From positions 1-64,000 of the forward strand of contig NZ_JOFJ01000016.1 in assembly GCF_000718255.1 (NCBI RefSeq): a stretch of DNA of 64,000 bases. Direction: 5' to 3'. Positions 36,970-45,185 of the stretch are shown here, piece after piece. The notes under the pieces were generated by a model. The model was given only the letters and a program-made list of their open reading frames with translations, did not search any database and had not been told where the DNA came from. Origin of the DNA: Spirillospora albida (GTDB lineage Bacteria > Actinomycetota > Actinomycetes > Streptosporangiales > Streptosporangiaceae). The translations under genes and the position numbers were made by a program. Positions within the stretch are counted from its first letter, which is position 1; the number at the start of each line of letters is the position of its first letter.

Positions 36970-37572
36970 ATGAAGGTTGAGATCGCCCACGACATCGCCT
37001 GCGTGTGGTCGGCACTGGGCCATGCCCGCTTCCGCCGGGCGGCGGAGGAGTACCGGGCCGAGGGCGGCGAGCTCGACGTGGTCTACCGGCCGTACCGGAT
37101 CGCAGCGGACGCCGAACCGGCGGAGGCGCCCTTCGGCGGGGTCCGCGCACTTCGCCTCGGCCCCGCGAAGAGGGCCGACCGCATCGTCCGGGCGGCCGCG
37201 GAGGACGGGCTCATCATGAGCCTGGACCGGGTCGTCGCCGCCGACACCTTCCACGCCCACCGGCTCGTCGCCCTCGCCGCCGAGCACGGCCGGGCCGAGG
37301 CCATGGCCGCCCGGCTGTTCCGCGCCTACTACACCGACGGCCTCGACGTGGCCGACCCCCACGTCCTGCGGGCGCTGGCGTCCGAGACGGGCGTGCCCTG
37401 GAGCGCGGACCGGGGGACCGCGCGGGTGCGCGCGGAGCTCGTGCGGACGCGCCGCTCCTACGGCGCCGGCGTCCCGGTCTTCCGCTTCCCCGACGGCACC
37501 GTCCTCGCCGGCGCGGTGTCGCTCGCGGCGATGCGGACCGAACTGCGGCGGTCCCCGCCGGCCGCCGCCTGA
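36970..37572 (+). CDS. DsbA family thioredoxin-like protein with CVWS active site
   Basis: A 200-residue protein from ATG 36970 (GAGGAAG upstream), belonging to the FrnE/HCCA isomerase-like branch of the DsbA fold. The N-terminal strand MKVEIAHDIACVWSALGHAR is where FrnE-like proteins have CPWC; here Cys11 is kept but the second cysteine is Ser14 and Pro is Val. An inserted helical domain follows (about 55-165), then the cis-Pro region GVPVFRFPDGTVLAGA. With one cysteine it cannot perform ordinary disulfide exchange and may be a glutathione/mycothiol-type isomerase or reductase. No signal peptide, so cytoplasmic. Likely controlled by the divergent TetR. Confidence 0.75.
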   Translation: MKVEIAHDIACVWSALGHARFRRAAEEYRAEGGELDVVYRPYRIAADAEPAEAPFGGVRALRLGPAKRADRIVRAAAEDGLIMSLDRVVAADTFHAHRLVALAAEHGRAEAMAARLFRAYYTDGLDVADPHVLRALASETGVPWSADRGTARVRAELVRTRRSYGAGVPVFRFPDGTVLAGAVSLAAMRTELRRSPPAAA

Positions 37573-37850
37573 CCCACCGGGCTCCGCACGCCGTGCAGCT
37601 CGACGTCCTCGATGGTGGTCCGGGCGACCGCCTGCGTGGACGGGGCGTAGCGGAGGGTCTCGTCGACCCGGTCCGTGATGTGGCCGACGAGGGCCTTCGC
37701 GCGCTGGTCCGGGTTGCGCCGGGCGGCGTGCCGGGCGTTGCCGAGCATGGGCATCGTGGTCTCGTTCCCGGCGCCGACCAGCAGGATCACCGCCCCACGG
37801 CCGAGGACGTCTCGATGTGGTGCGCCGTGGCGCGCGTCCCCTGACGCCGT
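37573..37850 (-). pseudogene. Cytochrome P450 remnant (internal fragment)
   Basis: On the minus strand, ILLVGAGNETT is the P450 I-helix and RVDETLRYAPSTQAVARTTI holds the K-helix ExxR motif. DVELHGVRSP then matches the following P450 strand. These lie in one frame from about 37796 down to 37590. No start, no N-terminal 200 residues and no heme-cysteine region exist: the upstream side runs into frameshifted sequence and the downstream side is cut by the DsbA-like gene. This is a decayed gene fragment, not the source of a functional enzyme. Confidence 0.8.
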
Positions 37851-37877
37851 TCCAGGGCCTTCCTCCGAGAGATCCGG

Positions 37878-39041
37878 TCAGTCGGTCGCGTACACGCAGT
37901 GGGTGCGGCTGAACGTCGTCGGCATGCACTTGTTGCAGTGGATGCACAGTGACGGGGTGCCGGGCTCGGCCTGGATCCGGTTGATCAGGTCGGGTTCGCG
38001 GAGGAGGGCGCGGGCCATGGCGACGAACTCGAATCCCTCGGACAGGGCGAGGTCCATGGTGGCGCGGTCCGTGACGCCGCCGAGGAGGATGAGCGGCATG
38101 CCGAGGGCTTCGCGGAACCGGCGCGCGGTCGGCAGCAGATAGGCGGGCTCGTACGGGTAGTTCCGGATGAACCTGGCGCCGACCATCTTGATGCCGAGCC
38201 GCTGCGGCTGGGGGAACACGGCGGCGAAGTCGTCGATGGGCGCGTCGCCGCGGAACAGGTACATCGGGTTCAGCAGGGAGCTGCCGGCGGTCAGTTCGAG
38301 GGCGTCCAGGCCGGCGTCGGCTTCGAGCCACCGCGCGACCTGGACGCTCTCGTCGGGACGCAGGCCGCCGCCGACCCCGTCGTCCATGTTCAGCTTGGCG
38401 AGGACGGCGATGCGGTCGCCGACCCTCTCCCGGACGGCGCGGGCGACGCGCAGGGCGACTCTCGCGCGGTTGGTGAGGGAGCCGCCGTACTCGTCGGTGC
38501 GCTTGTTGATGCGCGGGCTGAGGAACGCGCTGGCGAAGTAGTTGTGGCCGAGATGGATCTCGACCGCGTCGAATCCGGCCTCGACGGCGAGCCCGGCGGC
38601 GTCGGCGTGCGCGGCGGTGACGCGCTCGATGTCGGCGGGCGTCGCCTCGCGGGTGAACCGGAGGCTCTGCATGTTGAACATGCGGGACGGGCCGAGCGAG
38701 GGCGTCCGGTTCGACCTGCCGTTGGCGACCGGCCCGGCGTGCCCGATCTGCGCGGACGCGGCGGCCCCCTCGGCGTGCACGGCGTCGGTGAGGCGGCGCA
38801 GGCCGGGCAGGGCCTCGGGGCGCATCCACAGCTGGTCGGCCTCGGTGCGGCCTTCGGGGGCGACGGCGCAGTACGCGACGGTGGTCATGGCGACGCCGCC
38901 GGCGGCGTGCCGCCGGTGGAACTCGATCAGTTCGTCCGAGACGAGGGCGCCGGGCGCCATGTGCTCGAAGGTGGCGGCCTTGATCGTCCGGTTGCGGAGG
39001 GTGAGCGGCCCCAGCCGGGCCGGTTCGAACACGTCGGTCAT
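37878..39041 (-). CDS. NADH:flavin oxidoreductase (Old Yellow Enzyme family), Cys-rich C-terminus
   Basis: A 387-residue FMN TIM-barrel enzyme starting at ATG 39041 (MTDVFEPARLGPLTLRNRT). Motifs include AQIGHAGPVA, DAVEIHLGHNYFASAFLSPR, the substrate/FMN region RTDEYGGSLTNRARVALRV, and FMN-phosphate binding GGVTDRATMDLALSEGFEFV. The tail LCIHCNKCM ... THC has four cysteines (C-x2-C-x2-C-x9-C), recalling the 4Fe-4S site of 2,4-dienoyl-CoA reductases, but the second flavin domain of those enzymes is absent. It probably reduces activated alkenes. The divergent TetR gene and a perfect palindrome suggest ligand-controlled expression. Confidence 0.88.
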   Translation of the reverse strand: MTDVFEPARLGPLTLRNRTIKAATFEHMAPGALVSDELIEFHRRHAAGGVAMTTVAYCAVAPEGRTEADQLWMRPEALPGLRRLTDAVHAEGAAASAQIGHAGPVANGRSNRTPSLGPSRMFNMQSLRFTREATPADIERVTAAHADAAGLAVEAGFDAVEIHLGHNYFASAFLSPRINKRTDEYGGSLTNRARVALRVARAVRERVGDRIAVLAKLNMDDGVGGGLRPDESVQVARWLEADAGLDALELTAGSSLLNPMYLFRGDAPIDDFAAVFPQPQRLGIKMVGARFIRNYPYEPAYLLPTARRFREALGMPLILLGGVTDRATMDLALSEGFEFVAMARALLREPDLINRIQAEPGTPSLCIHCNKCMPTTFSRTHCVYATD

Positions 39042-39058
39042 GGGGGCCTCCAGACACC

Positions 39059-39077
39059 TTTCAATCACTGATTGAAA
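39059..39077. promoter_or_regulatory. Perfect 19-bp TetR-type operator
   Basis: TTTCAATCA-C-TGATTGAAA is a perfect odd palindrome (9-bp arms) in AT-rich sequence. It sits between the start codons of the oxidoreductase (39041) and the divergent TetR gene (39110), where it can control both. Confidence 0.8.
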
Positions 39078-39109
39078 TCTGGCATCACTGTATAGGGTTG
39101 AATGGCGGC

Positions 39110-39715
39110 GTGACAGAGGCATCGACGCGCGATCGGCTTCTCGGGGCGGCGGAGCGCCTGTTCCTCGAGAAGGGGCCGGACCGGGTGTCGGTCCGCGCCA
39201 TCAACGCCGCGGCGGGCCTGAACCCGGGCGCGGTGCACTACCACTTCGGTTCGCGCGACGGCCTGATCGCGGCGCTCCTGGAACGCGAACTTCTGCCGAT
39301 CTGGGCGGGACGCCTCGGTGCGATCTCCGAGCGGGCGGAGGCGGAGGGCGAGGTCTCCTTCACCGTGGAGGACCTCGTGGCCGCGATCGTGGAGCCGTTC
39401 GACGAGCTGTCCCGCACCGCGAAGGGCCGCATGCTCTGCCATCTCGTGGCCCGCACGGTCCTGCCCACCATGCGCCCGCCCCATCCCTCCCCGTGGTTCG
39501 GCCCGGCGCCGTTCGAGGTGATGCTCGGCCGGGCCCGCCCCGATCTGCCGGTGCGCGAGGTGGCCGAGCGCTGGCGGCTCGCGTTCACGCTGCTGCTGGA
39601 GATCTACGGCCGTCCGCTGGCGCCCGATCCGGAGCACGCGCCCGCGCCGCCCGGCACCCGGACCGTCATCGCGTTCGTGACGGCCGGGCTCGCCGCACCG
39701 GCGCCGGAGGCGTAG
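39110..39715 (+). CDS. TetR family transcriptional regulator
   Basis: A 201-residue repressor. GTG 39110 is preferred; TTG 39098 would add four residues. The N-terminal DNA-binding domain reads TRDRLLGAAERLFLEKGPDR then VRAINAAAGLNPGAVHYHFG and SRDGLIAALLERE, a textbook TetR helix-turn-helix. The C-terminal domain (about 60-200) has TAKGRMLCHLVARTVLPTMR and is of the TetR_C group seen with acyl-CoA or aromatic effectors, but the ligand is unknown. It likely binds the 19-bp palindrome and represses both itself and the oxidoreductase. Confidence 0.9.
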   Translation: MTEASTRDRLLGAAERLFLEKGPDRVSVRAINAAAGLNPGAVHYHFGSRDGLIAALLERELLPIWAGRLGAISERAEAEGEVSFTVEDLVAAIVEPFDELSRTAKGRMLCHLVARTVLPTMRPPHPSPWFGPAPFEVMLGRARPDLPVREVAERWRLAFTLLLEIYGRPLAPDPEHAPAPPGTRTVIAFVTAGLAAPAPEA

Positions 39716-39718
39716 CCG

Positions 39719-40783
39719 TCACCCTGCGGGCAGCCGGCCGAGCGTCACGTCCAGCGTCCGGCGTTCGCCGCCCCGCATGACCGTGACCTCGGCGGCGTCG
39801 CCGGGCTTCAGCGCGGCGAGCACCTGAGTGAGGGCCTGCGTCGTGGGGGTCTCGGTGCCGTTCAGCGCCGTGATGACGTCGCCGGGCTGGATGCCCGCCT
39901 TGAGCGCCCCGCCCTCCTTCTCCACCTTCACCACCTCCGCGCCGACCGGCCGGCCGTTGCTGAGGTTGACGACGGTCCGGACGGTGACGCCCAGGGCGGC
40001 GCGTCCCGAGTTGGTGACCTTCCCGTCCTGGATCAGCTGCGGGACGATCGCCGTCACGGTCGCGCTGGGCGTGGCGAACCCGATGCCGGGCGCCGCGCCG
40101 CCGGACGGGCTGCCCGCCGCTGCGGTGGGGATGCCGATCACCTTGCCGTCCAGCGTGACGAGGGCGCCGCCGCTGTTCCCCGGATTGATCGCGGCGCTGG
40201 TCTGGATGGCCTGCGAGATCGTCGAGCCGGGGAAGGCGCCGCCTGGACGCGTCGACACGGTGCGCCCCATCGCGGAGATGATGCCGTTCGTGACGCTGCC
40301 CGACAGCCCGAGCGGGTTGCCCATGGCGAGCACCATCTGGCCGACCGCCAGTCTCGTCGAGTCGCCGAACGCGGCCTTCGGCAGCCTGCCGCCCTCGACC
40401 TTGACCACGGCGAGGTCATCGGGGTCGAAGGCGCCCGCGAGCGTCGCCGCCATCGGCGCGCCGCCGCTCGCCGGGACGACCTGGATCTTCTTCGCCCCCG
40501 CCACCACGTGCGCGTTCGTCACGATGTGCCCGGCGTCGTCGTAGACGACACCGGACCCCTCGCCCTTGTCGGTCTCGATCTGCACCACCGACGGCAGGAC
40601 GGTGCGGACGACCTCCTCGTACGTCTCCTGGAGGTCGGTCGCCGTCCGGTCACCGGCGGCCGGGGGAGCCGGTGCCGTGGTCGTCCGCCGCGCCGCCGGC
40701 TCGTCGCCGTCCGCGCATCCCGCCAGCGCGATCGCCGCGGCCAGCGTCACCGCGGCCGCCCGCCTGCCCGTTTCCGTCCGCAC
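39719..40783 (-). CDS. HtrA/DegP-type serine protease lipoprotein with PDZ domain
   Basis: A 354-residue S1C protease. The signal peptide ends in lipobox LAGC with Cys23, so the enzyme is membrane-anchored outside the cell. The protease domain has the catalytic triad His92 in TNAHVV, Asp123 in DPDDLAVVKV and Ser204 in INPGNSGGAL. One PDZ domain (about 250-345) includes GGALKAGIQPGDVITALNG. It would degrade or process damaged envelope proteins. It is convergent with the TetR gene, with three bases between stops. Lipobox-bearing HtrA is less common than the transmembrane form. Confidence 0.92.
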   Translation of the reverse strand: MRTETGRRAAAVTLAAAIALAGCADGDEPAARRTTTAPAPPAAGDRTATDLQETYEEVVRTVLPSVVQIETDKGEGSGVVYDDAGHIVTNAHVVAGAKKIQVVPASGGAPMAATLAGAFDPDDLAVVKVEGGRLPKAAFGDSTRLAVGQMVLAMGNPLGLSGSVTNGIISAMGRTVSTRPGGAFPGSTISQAIQTSAAINPGNSGGALVTLDGKVIGIPTAAAGSPSGGAAPGIGFATPSATVTAIVPQLIQDGKVTNSGRAALGVTVRTVVNLSNGRPVGAEVVKVEKEGGALKAGIQPGDVITALNGTETPTTQALTQVLAALKPGDAAEVTVMRGGERRTLDVTLGRLPAG

Positions 40784-41024
40784 GGTGCCCTTCCCCCTCG
40801 ATGCGCCCGCCTCCGTCTCGCCTTCCCCGGCATCGGGGACGTAACCGGCGCCCGCCCCAGGGCCCGGGGGCGGCCGGTAGGTGTCCCCGTCACCTATCGG
40901 CGGACGCCACTTACCCGGCGCGGCGGGGCGTTGTTATACCGGGAGCGGCGCCGCCCGGAATTCGGCCGTCCGAAGGGAATGCCCGGCGGCGACCTGTGAC
41001 CTGGCCGAGAACCGAGGGAGACAG

Positions 41025-41150
41025 ATGAAGGACAAGGGAAGGCCGAAGCGCCGGCCGATGTTCACGATGTTGATCGCCGCGACGTTCGCGGCGGTGGTCT
41101 GGCGGGAGTACCCGGCGATGATCCGCCGCTTCAGGACGAACCGCGCGTGA
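41025..41150 (+). CDS. Small single-span basic protein (DUF6893-like)
   Basis: A 41-residue protein starting at ATG 41025 behind GAGGGAG. The first 11 residues are basic (MKDKGRPKRRP). A short hydrophobic stretch (FTMLIAATFAAVVW) could span or dip into the membrane. The end is basic (MIRRFRTNRA). It resembles the many tiny uncharacterised actinobacterial membrane proteins. Its last 20 bases overlap the 3' end of the convergent PadR gene. Confidence 0.55.
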   Translation: MKDKGRPKRRPMFTMLIAATFAAVVWREYPAMIRRFRTNRA

Positions 41151-41535
41151 CCGGCGGGCGCTGAAGCGCCCCGGCATCCCCGGCATCCCCGGCGAACACG
41201 CCGGGGATGCCGGACGCGTCCCACCGGGTCAGGAACGAGGAGATGGCCTCGCCCAGGCGGTTCAGCCTCGGCACCCATTCCCGCAGGTCCCGGACGCCCT
41301 CCTCGGTGAGCTCGTACCGCCGGCGCGCCGGGCCCGCCCCGGACGCCTCCCAGGTCGAGACGACGAGCCGCGCCCGCTCCATCCCGCGCAGCACCCGGTA
41401 CGCGTGGCCGGGCTCCACGTCCGACACCCCGAGCCGTCCGAGCCGCTCGATCAGCTCGTAGCCGTGCGCGGGCCGCTCGTGGATCAGCAGCAGCAGATAG
41501 GGATGGAGCAGGCTGCGCGCCTCGCACCCGTTCAT
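41131..41535 (-). CDS. PadR family transcriptional regulator
   Basis: A 134-residue regulator. The winged-helix domain reads LLHPYLLLLIHERPAHGYEL, IERLGRLGVSDVEPGHAYRV, LRGMERARLVVSTWE, and RRRYELTEEGVRDLREW (about 8-90), the standard PadR order. PadR proteins are usually phenolic- or drug-responsive repressors. The C-terminal 45 residues are short, so it belongs to the small PadR-s2-like class. The divergent neighbour is the CYP152-like P450 gene, a candidate target. Confidence 0.88.
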   Translation of the reverse strand: MNGCEARSLLHPYLLLLIHERPAHGYELIERLGRLGVSDVEPGHAYRVLRGMERARLVVSTWEASGAGPARRRYELTEEGVRDLREWVPRLNRLGEAISSFLTRWDASGIPGVFAGDAGDAGALQRPPVTRGSS

Positions 41536-41689
41536 GTGGGCGGACTACCCCCGTCCGGCCTCCGCGCCACGGCCCCTGCCCACCCCTGAACCGACGTTGG
41601 CCGACCCATGACCGGAACGATCACGCGGGCCCGGAGCCGCTGCGCCGGGGGCAGCGTTTGTGCGCGGGCCGGACGGGAATCCGGCCCGC

Positions 41690-42973
41690 ATGCAGCTTTC
41701 GCCCACACCCCTATGGGACGGCTCGCTGTCCCTGCTGACCAGGGGATACGCCTGGCTTCCGGACCTGTGGCGCGGGACCGGCGGGCCGCTCGCCCGGACA
41801 CGGCTGCTGGGGCGGCACACGGTCGCGCTGCGCGGTCCCGAGGCCGTGCGGTTCTTCTATGACGAGGACCACGTGCGGCGGGCCGGCGCCCTTCCGGAGC
41901 CGGTGCTCAGCACTCTGGTCGGCCACGGGGCGGTGCACACGCTGGACGGACGGGCGCACCGCGTCCGCAAGCAGCTGTTCGTGTCCCTGCTCATGGACGG
42001 GGACGGCGTCGGGCGGCTCGCCCACCTGGTCCGCGCCCGGTGGGACGAGGCGGCCGCCACCTGGCCGGGGCGGCCCCGCATCGTGCTGTTCGACGAGACC
42101 GCCTGCATCCTCACCAGGGCCGTCTGCGAGTGGGCGGGCGTGCCGCCGGCCGACGACGAGGTCGCGCCGCTCGCCCGGGACCTGGTCGCCATGGTCGACG
42201 GGTTCGCGACGCCCGGTCCGCGCCACTGGCGGGCGCGGGAGGCGCGCGCCCGCCGCGAGGAGTGGCTGGCCGGCCTCATCGAGGAGCTGCGCGAGGGACA
42301 CGGCGTGTCACCGGCGGCGGTGGTGGCCCGCCACCACGACGCCGACGGGGTGCCGCTGGACGCCCGGACGGCCGCCGTCGAGCTGCTCAACGTCCTGCGC
42401 CCGACCGTCGCCGTCTGCTGGTTCGCCGCGTTCACCGCCCACGCGCTGCACCGGTGGCACCGGTACCGCGCGCCCATGGCCGCCGGCGACGTCGCCCTCA
42501 TCGACGCGTTCGTCCAAGAGGTCCGCAGGTTCTACCCGTTCGCGCCGTTCGTCGGCGGCGTGGCCGCGCGGGACCTGTCCTGGAAGGGCGAGCCCGTCCC
42601 CGAGGGGGCGATCGTCCTCCTCGACCTGTACGGGCAGGACCATGACGAGAACCTCTGGCGGGACCCGTACCGCTTCGACCCGCACCGGTTCCTCGACGGC
42701 CCGATCGCACCGGACCTGCTGGTTCCGCAGGGCGGCGGTGATCCGCGCACCGGCCACCGCTGCCCCGGCGAGATGATCACCGTGGCGGTGCTCAGGGAGA
42801 TCGCGCTGGGGCTCGTCCGGCTGCGCTACGACGTCCCCGAGCAGGACATGCGGATCTCCTTGCGCCGCGTCCCGGCCCGGCCGCGCAGCGGGTTCGTCAT
42901 CGCCGACGCGCGCCCCGACCCGGCGGCGGTCAGGCCGACGGAGGCGGCCCCGGCGGGCCTGCGGCCGCGCTGA
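41690..42973 (+). CDS. CYP152-like cytochrome P450 (fatty-acid peroxygenase type)
   Basis: A 427-residue P450 from ATG 41690. The I-helix region has ELLNVLRPTVAVCW with Arg237-Pro238 in place of the usual acid-alcohol pair; this Arg-Pro is the mark of CYP152 peroxygenases such as P450-BS-beta and OleT, which use H2O2 and bind the fatty-acid carboxylate with the arginine. Other blocks are EVRRFYPFAPFVGG (ExxR), LLDLYGQDHDENLW, and VPQGGGDPRTGHRCPGEMIT with the heme thiolate Cys358. Likely product: hydroxylated fatty acids, or terminal alkenes. The divergent PadR gene may control it. It is convergent with ktrA, with three bases between. Confidence 0.88.
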   Translation: MQLSPTPLWDGSLSLLTRGYAWLPDLWRGTGGPLARTRLLGRHTVALRGPEAVRFFYDEDHVRRAGALPEPVLSTLVGHGAVHTLDGRAHRVRKQLFVSLLMDGDGVGRLAHLVRARWDEAAATWPGRPRIVLFDETACILTRAVCEWAGVPPADDEVAPLARDLVAMVDGFATPGPRHWRAREARARREEWLAGLIEELREGHGVSPAAVVARHHDADGVPLDARTAAVELLNVLRPTVAVCWFAAFTAHALHRWHRYRAPMAAGDVALIDAFVQEVRRFYPFAPFVGGVAARDLSWKGEPVPEGAIVLLDLYGQDHDENLWRDPYRFDPHRFLDGPIAPDLLVPQGGGDPRTGHRCPGEMITVAVLREIALGLVRLRYDVPEQDMRISLRRVPARPRSGFVIADARPDPAAVRPTEAAPAGLRPR

Positions 42974-42976
42974 CCG

Positions 42977-43639
42977 TCACAGGCGCTCGGCGAAGCGCTC
43001 GACCTTGTCGATGGGCCCGGCGATCAGGATGACGTCGCCGTACTGCAGGACGGTGTCGGCGGTGGCGTAGGTGAACCGCTCGCCGACCGACTTCACGCTC
43101 ACGACCGTCACGCCGTGCTTGGACCGGACCCGCGTCTCGCCCAGCGACATCCCGACGATGTCGCGCGGCGGATGCGTCTTGATGAGCGCGAAGTCCTCGT
43201 CGATCTCGATGTAGTCGAGCATGCTCCCGCTGACGAGGTGGGCGACGCGCTCGCCCATGTCGTTCTCGGGCAGCACGACGCGGTGCGCGCCGATCCGCTC
43301 CAGGATGCGCTTGTGCTGGTGGGTGACGGCCTTGGCCCAGATGTCGGGTATCTCCAGCTCGGTCAGCATCGACGTGGTGAGGATGCTGGCCTCCAGGTCG
43401 CCTCCGATGGCGACCACGGCTCGGCGGAACTCGCCGACGCCGAGCTCGCGCAGCGCCTCGAGGTCGGTGGCGTCGGCGGTGACGACGTGCGTCAGCCGCC
43501 CGGACAGCGTCTGGACGATCTTGGCGCGGTGGTCGATGGCGAGGACCTCGGTGCCGCGCCTGGCCAGTTCCAGGGCCAGCGCGCTGCCGAAGCGCCCCAT
43601 CCCGATCACCACGACCGGGTCCTTCTTGCGCTCAGCCAA
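42977..43639 (-). CDS. ktrA: K+ uptake regulatory subunit (KtrA/TrkA family)
   Basis: A 220-residue cytoplasmic RCK protein. RCK-N Rossmann fold: VVIGMGRFGSALALELARRG with the GxGxxG loop and Asp in LAIDHR for nucleotide ribose binding, then AIGGDLEASILTTSMLTELE and RIGAHRVVLPENDMGER. RCK-C domain about 135-220. It resembles KtrA of Bacillus over its length. It would form the ATP/ADP-gated octameric ring on the KtrB channel. It starts within the last eight bases of ktrB, so the two are coupled. Confidence 0.92.
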   Translation of the reverse strand: MAERKKDPVVVIGMGRFGSALALELARRGTEVLAIDHRAKIVQTLSGRLTHVVTADATDLEALRELGVGEFRRAVVAIGGDLEASILTTSMLTELEIPDIWAKAVTHQHKRILERIGAHRVVLPENDMGERVAHLVSGSMLDYIEIDEDFALIKTHPPRDIVGMSLGETRVRSKHGVTVVSVKSVGERFTYATADTVLQYGDVILIAGPIDKVERFAERL

Positions 43640-45026
43640 CGATCGGTCGCTCCTCCGGTAGTTCGAAACGGCTGGTGCGCTCGCGCAGCGCGAGCGCGGT
43701 GGCGAACGTCAGAGGCCCGATGCGGCCGAGGAACATCAGCGCGGTCAGCAGCAGATGTCCGGCGGGCGGCAGCTCCGCGGTGATCCCGGCGGACAGGCCG
43801 ACGGTGCCGAACGCGGAGACGACCTCGAAGAGCACCAGGTCCAGCGAATGGTGGGTCATCATCAGCAGCAGGAAGGTTCCCGCTGTGACCAGGGCGATGC
43901 CCAGCAGCACGATCGACATCGCCTGCCGCTGGGTGCCCTCGGGGAGGCGGCGGTGGCCGACGTTCACCCGGGGCTCACCGCGCATCTCCGCCCATAGGAC
44001 GAATCCCAGCAACCCGAACGTCGTGACCTTGATGCCGCCCGCGGTGCCGGCGCTGCCCCCGCCGATGAACATCAGGATGTCGGTGACGAGCAGGCTCTCC
44101 GGCCGCATCTGCGTGATGTCGACGTTGTTGAAGCCGCCGCTGCGCGGCATGACCGACAGGAAGAAGCCCGCCGTCAGCCGCGCCGGATCCGGCAGGCCGC
44201 CCAGCGTCGCGGGGTTGCGCCATTCGGTCGCCGTCAGCACGATCCAGCCCCCGGCCAGGAGCAGCCCCGTCATGCCGAGCGTGACGCGGGTGAGGACCGT
44301 CCAGGCGCCCGGGCAGCGCCAGTTGCGGGCGAGGTCGAACACGACGGGGAAGCCGAGGCCGCCGACGATGACCGCCGCGCAGAGCGTCAGGGTGATCCAC
44401 GGGTCCGTCGCGAAGCGGACCATGCCGTCCGGCCACAGTGCGAAACCGGCGTTGTTGAACGCCGAGATCGAGTGGAAGGCCCCGAGGTAGAGGGCGCGGC
44501 CCGGTGATTCCCCGTGCGCCGCGGTGAAGCGCACGGTCAGCACCGCGGCGATCAGCACCTCGGACACCACCGTGAACAGGACGACGTTGCGGACGACGCG
44601 CCGCACGTCGACGATCCGCAGGGTCTTGGTCTCGGCCTGGGCGGCCATCCGCGCCCGCAGCCCCAGCCGGCGCGTCAGCAGCACGGCGAACAGGGTCGCG
44701 AGCGTCATCAGGCCGAGCCCGCCCACCTGGACCAGCATCAGGAGGACGATCTGGCCGAACGTCGACCAGTACGTGCCCGGATCAACGGTGACCAGCCCCG
44801 TCACGCAGACGGCGGACGTGGCCGTGAACAGCGCTTCGACGAAGGACGCCGATGCCTTGCCGGTGGTCGCCTGCGGGAGGGACAGCAGCAGCGTCCCGGC
44901 CGTGATCACGACCGCGAACCCGGTGACGACGACCTGCGCCGGGTGCTGGAACCGCTCCAGCACCATCGATCCGAGGGACCGGTGCGCCGTCCATTGACTC
45001 CAGCGGTACAGGATGCGCTCCTCCAT
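43632..45026 (-). CDS. ktrB: K+ transporter membrane subunit (KtrB/TrkH family)
   Basis: A 464-residue membrane protein with about eight to ten hydrophobic segments organised as four M1-P-M2 repeats. Filter loops are seen in FTATSAVCVTGLVTVDPGTY, FHSISAFNNAGFALW, GGGSAGTAGGIKVTTFG and VVSAFGTVGLSAGI. It forms the K+ (Na+-coupled) translocation pore for osmotic adjustment. ATG 45026 (MEERILYRWS) is chosen; a longer start at 45089 would add a hydrophilic stretch with two Cys that has no homologous look. Confidence 0.92.
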   Translation of the reverse strand: MEERILYRWSQWTAHRSLGSMVLERFQHPAQVVVTGFAVVITAGTLLLSLPQATTGKASASFVEALFTATSAVCVTGLVTVDPGTYWSTFGQIVLLMLVQVGGLGLMTLATLFAVLLTRRLGLRARMAAQAETKTLRIVDVRRVVRNVVLFTVVSEVLIAAVLTVRFTAAHGESPGRALYLGAFHSISAFNNAGFALWPDGMVRFATDPWITLTLCAAVIVGGLGFPVVFDLARNWRCPGAWTVLTRVTLGMTGLLLAGGWIVLTATEWRNPATLGGLPDPARLTAGFFLSVMPRSGGFNNVDITQMRPESLLVTDILMFIGGGSAGTAGGIKVTTFGLLGFVLWAEMRGEPRVNVGHRRLPEGTQRQAMSIVLLGIALVTAGTFLLLMMTHHSLDLVLFEVVSAFGTVGLSAGITAELPPAGHLLLTALMFLGRIGPLTFATALALRERTSRFELPEERPIVG

Positions 45027-45185
45027 GCCACACGACCCACGCGATGCACACGGTTCGCGTCCGTCGCCGCGGGCCGGCGGATCGTTCATGCCCGCGTAGA
45101 AGATCTCACTCTACGCTCCAGGGCCGACGATCGGCCGCGCCTCCGGAGCCCGGAGTCCTCCGGGCGGTCGCGCCCGCGACCCGCG

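Noticed and set aside
36276..43000. Genomic island or prophage in the accessory region
   Set aside because: No integrase, transposase, attachment repeats or shift in base composition was seen; the region looks like ordinary chromosomal gene turnover.
45027..45089. Longer N-terminus for KtrB starting at 45089
   Set aside because: The extra 21 residues are hydrophilic with two cysteines and do not resemble family members; ATG 45026 fits better.
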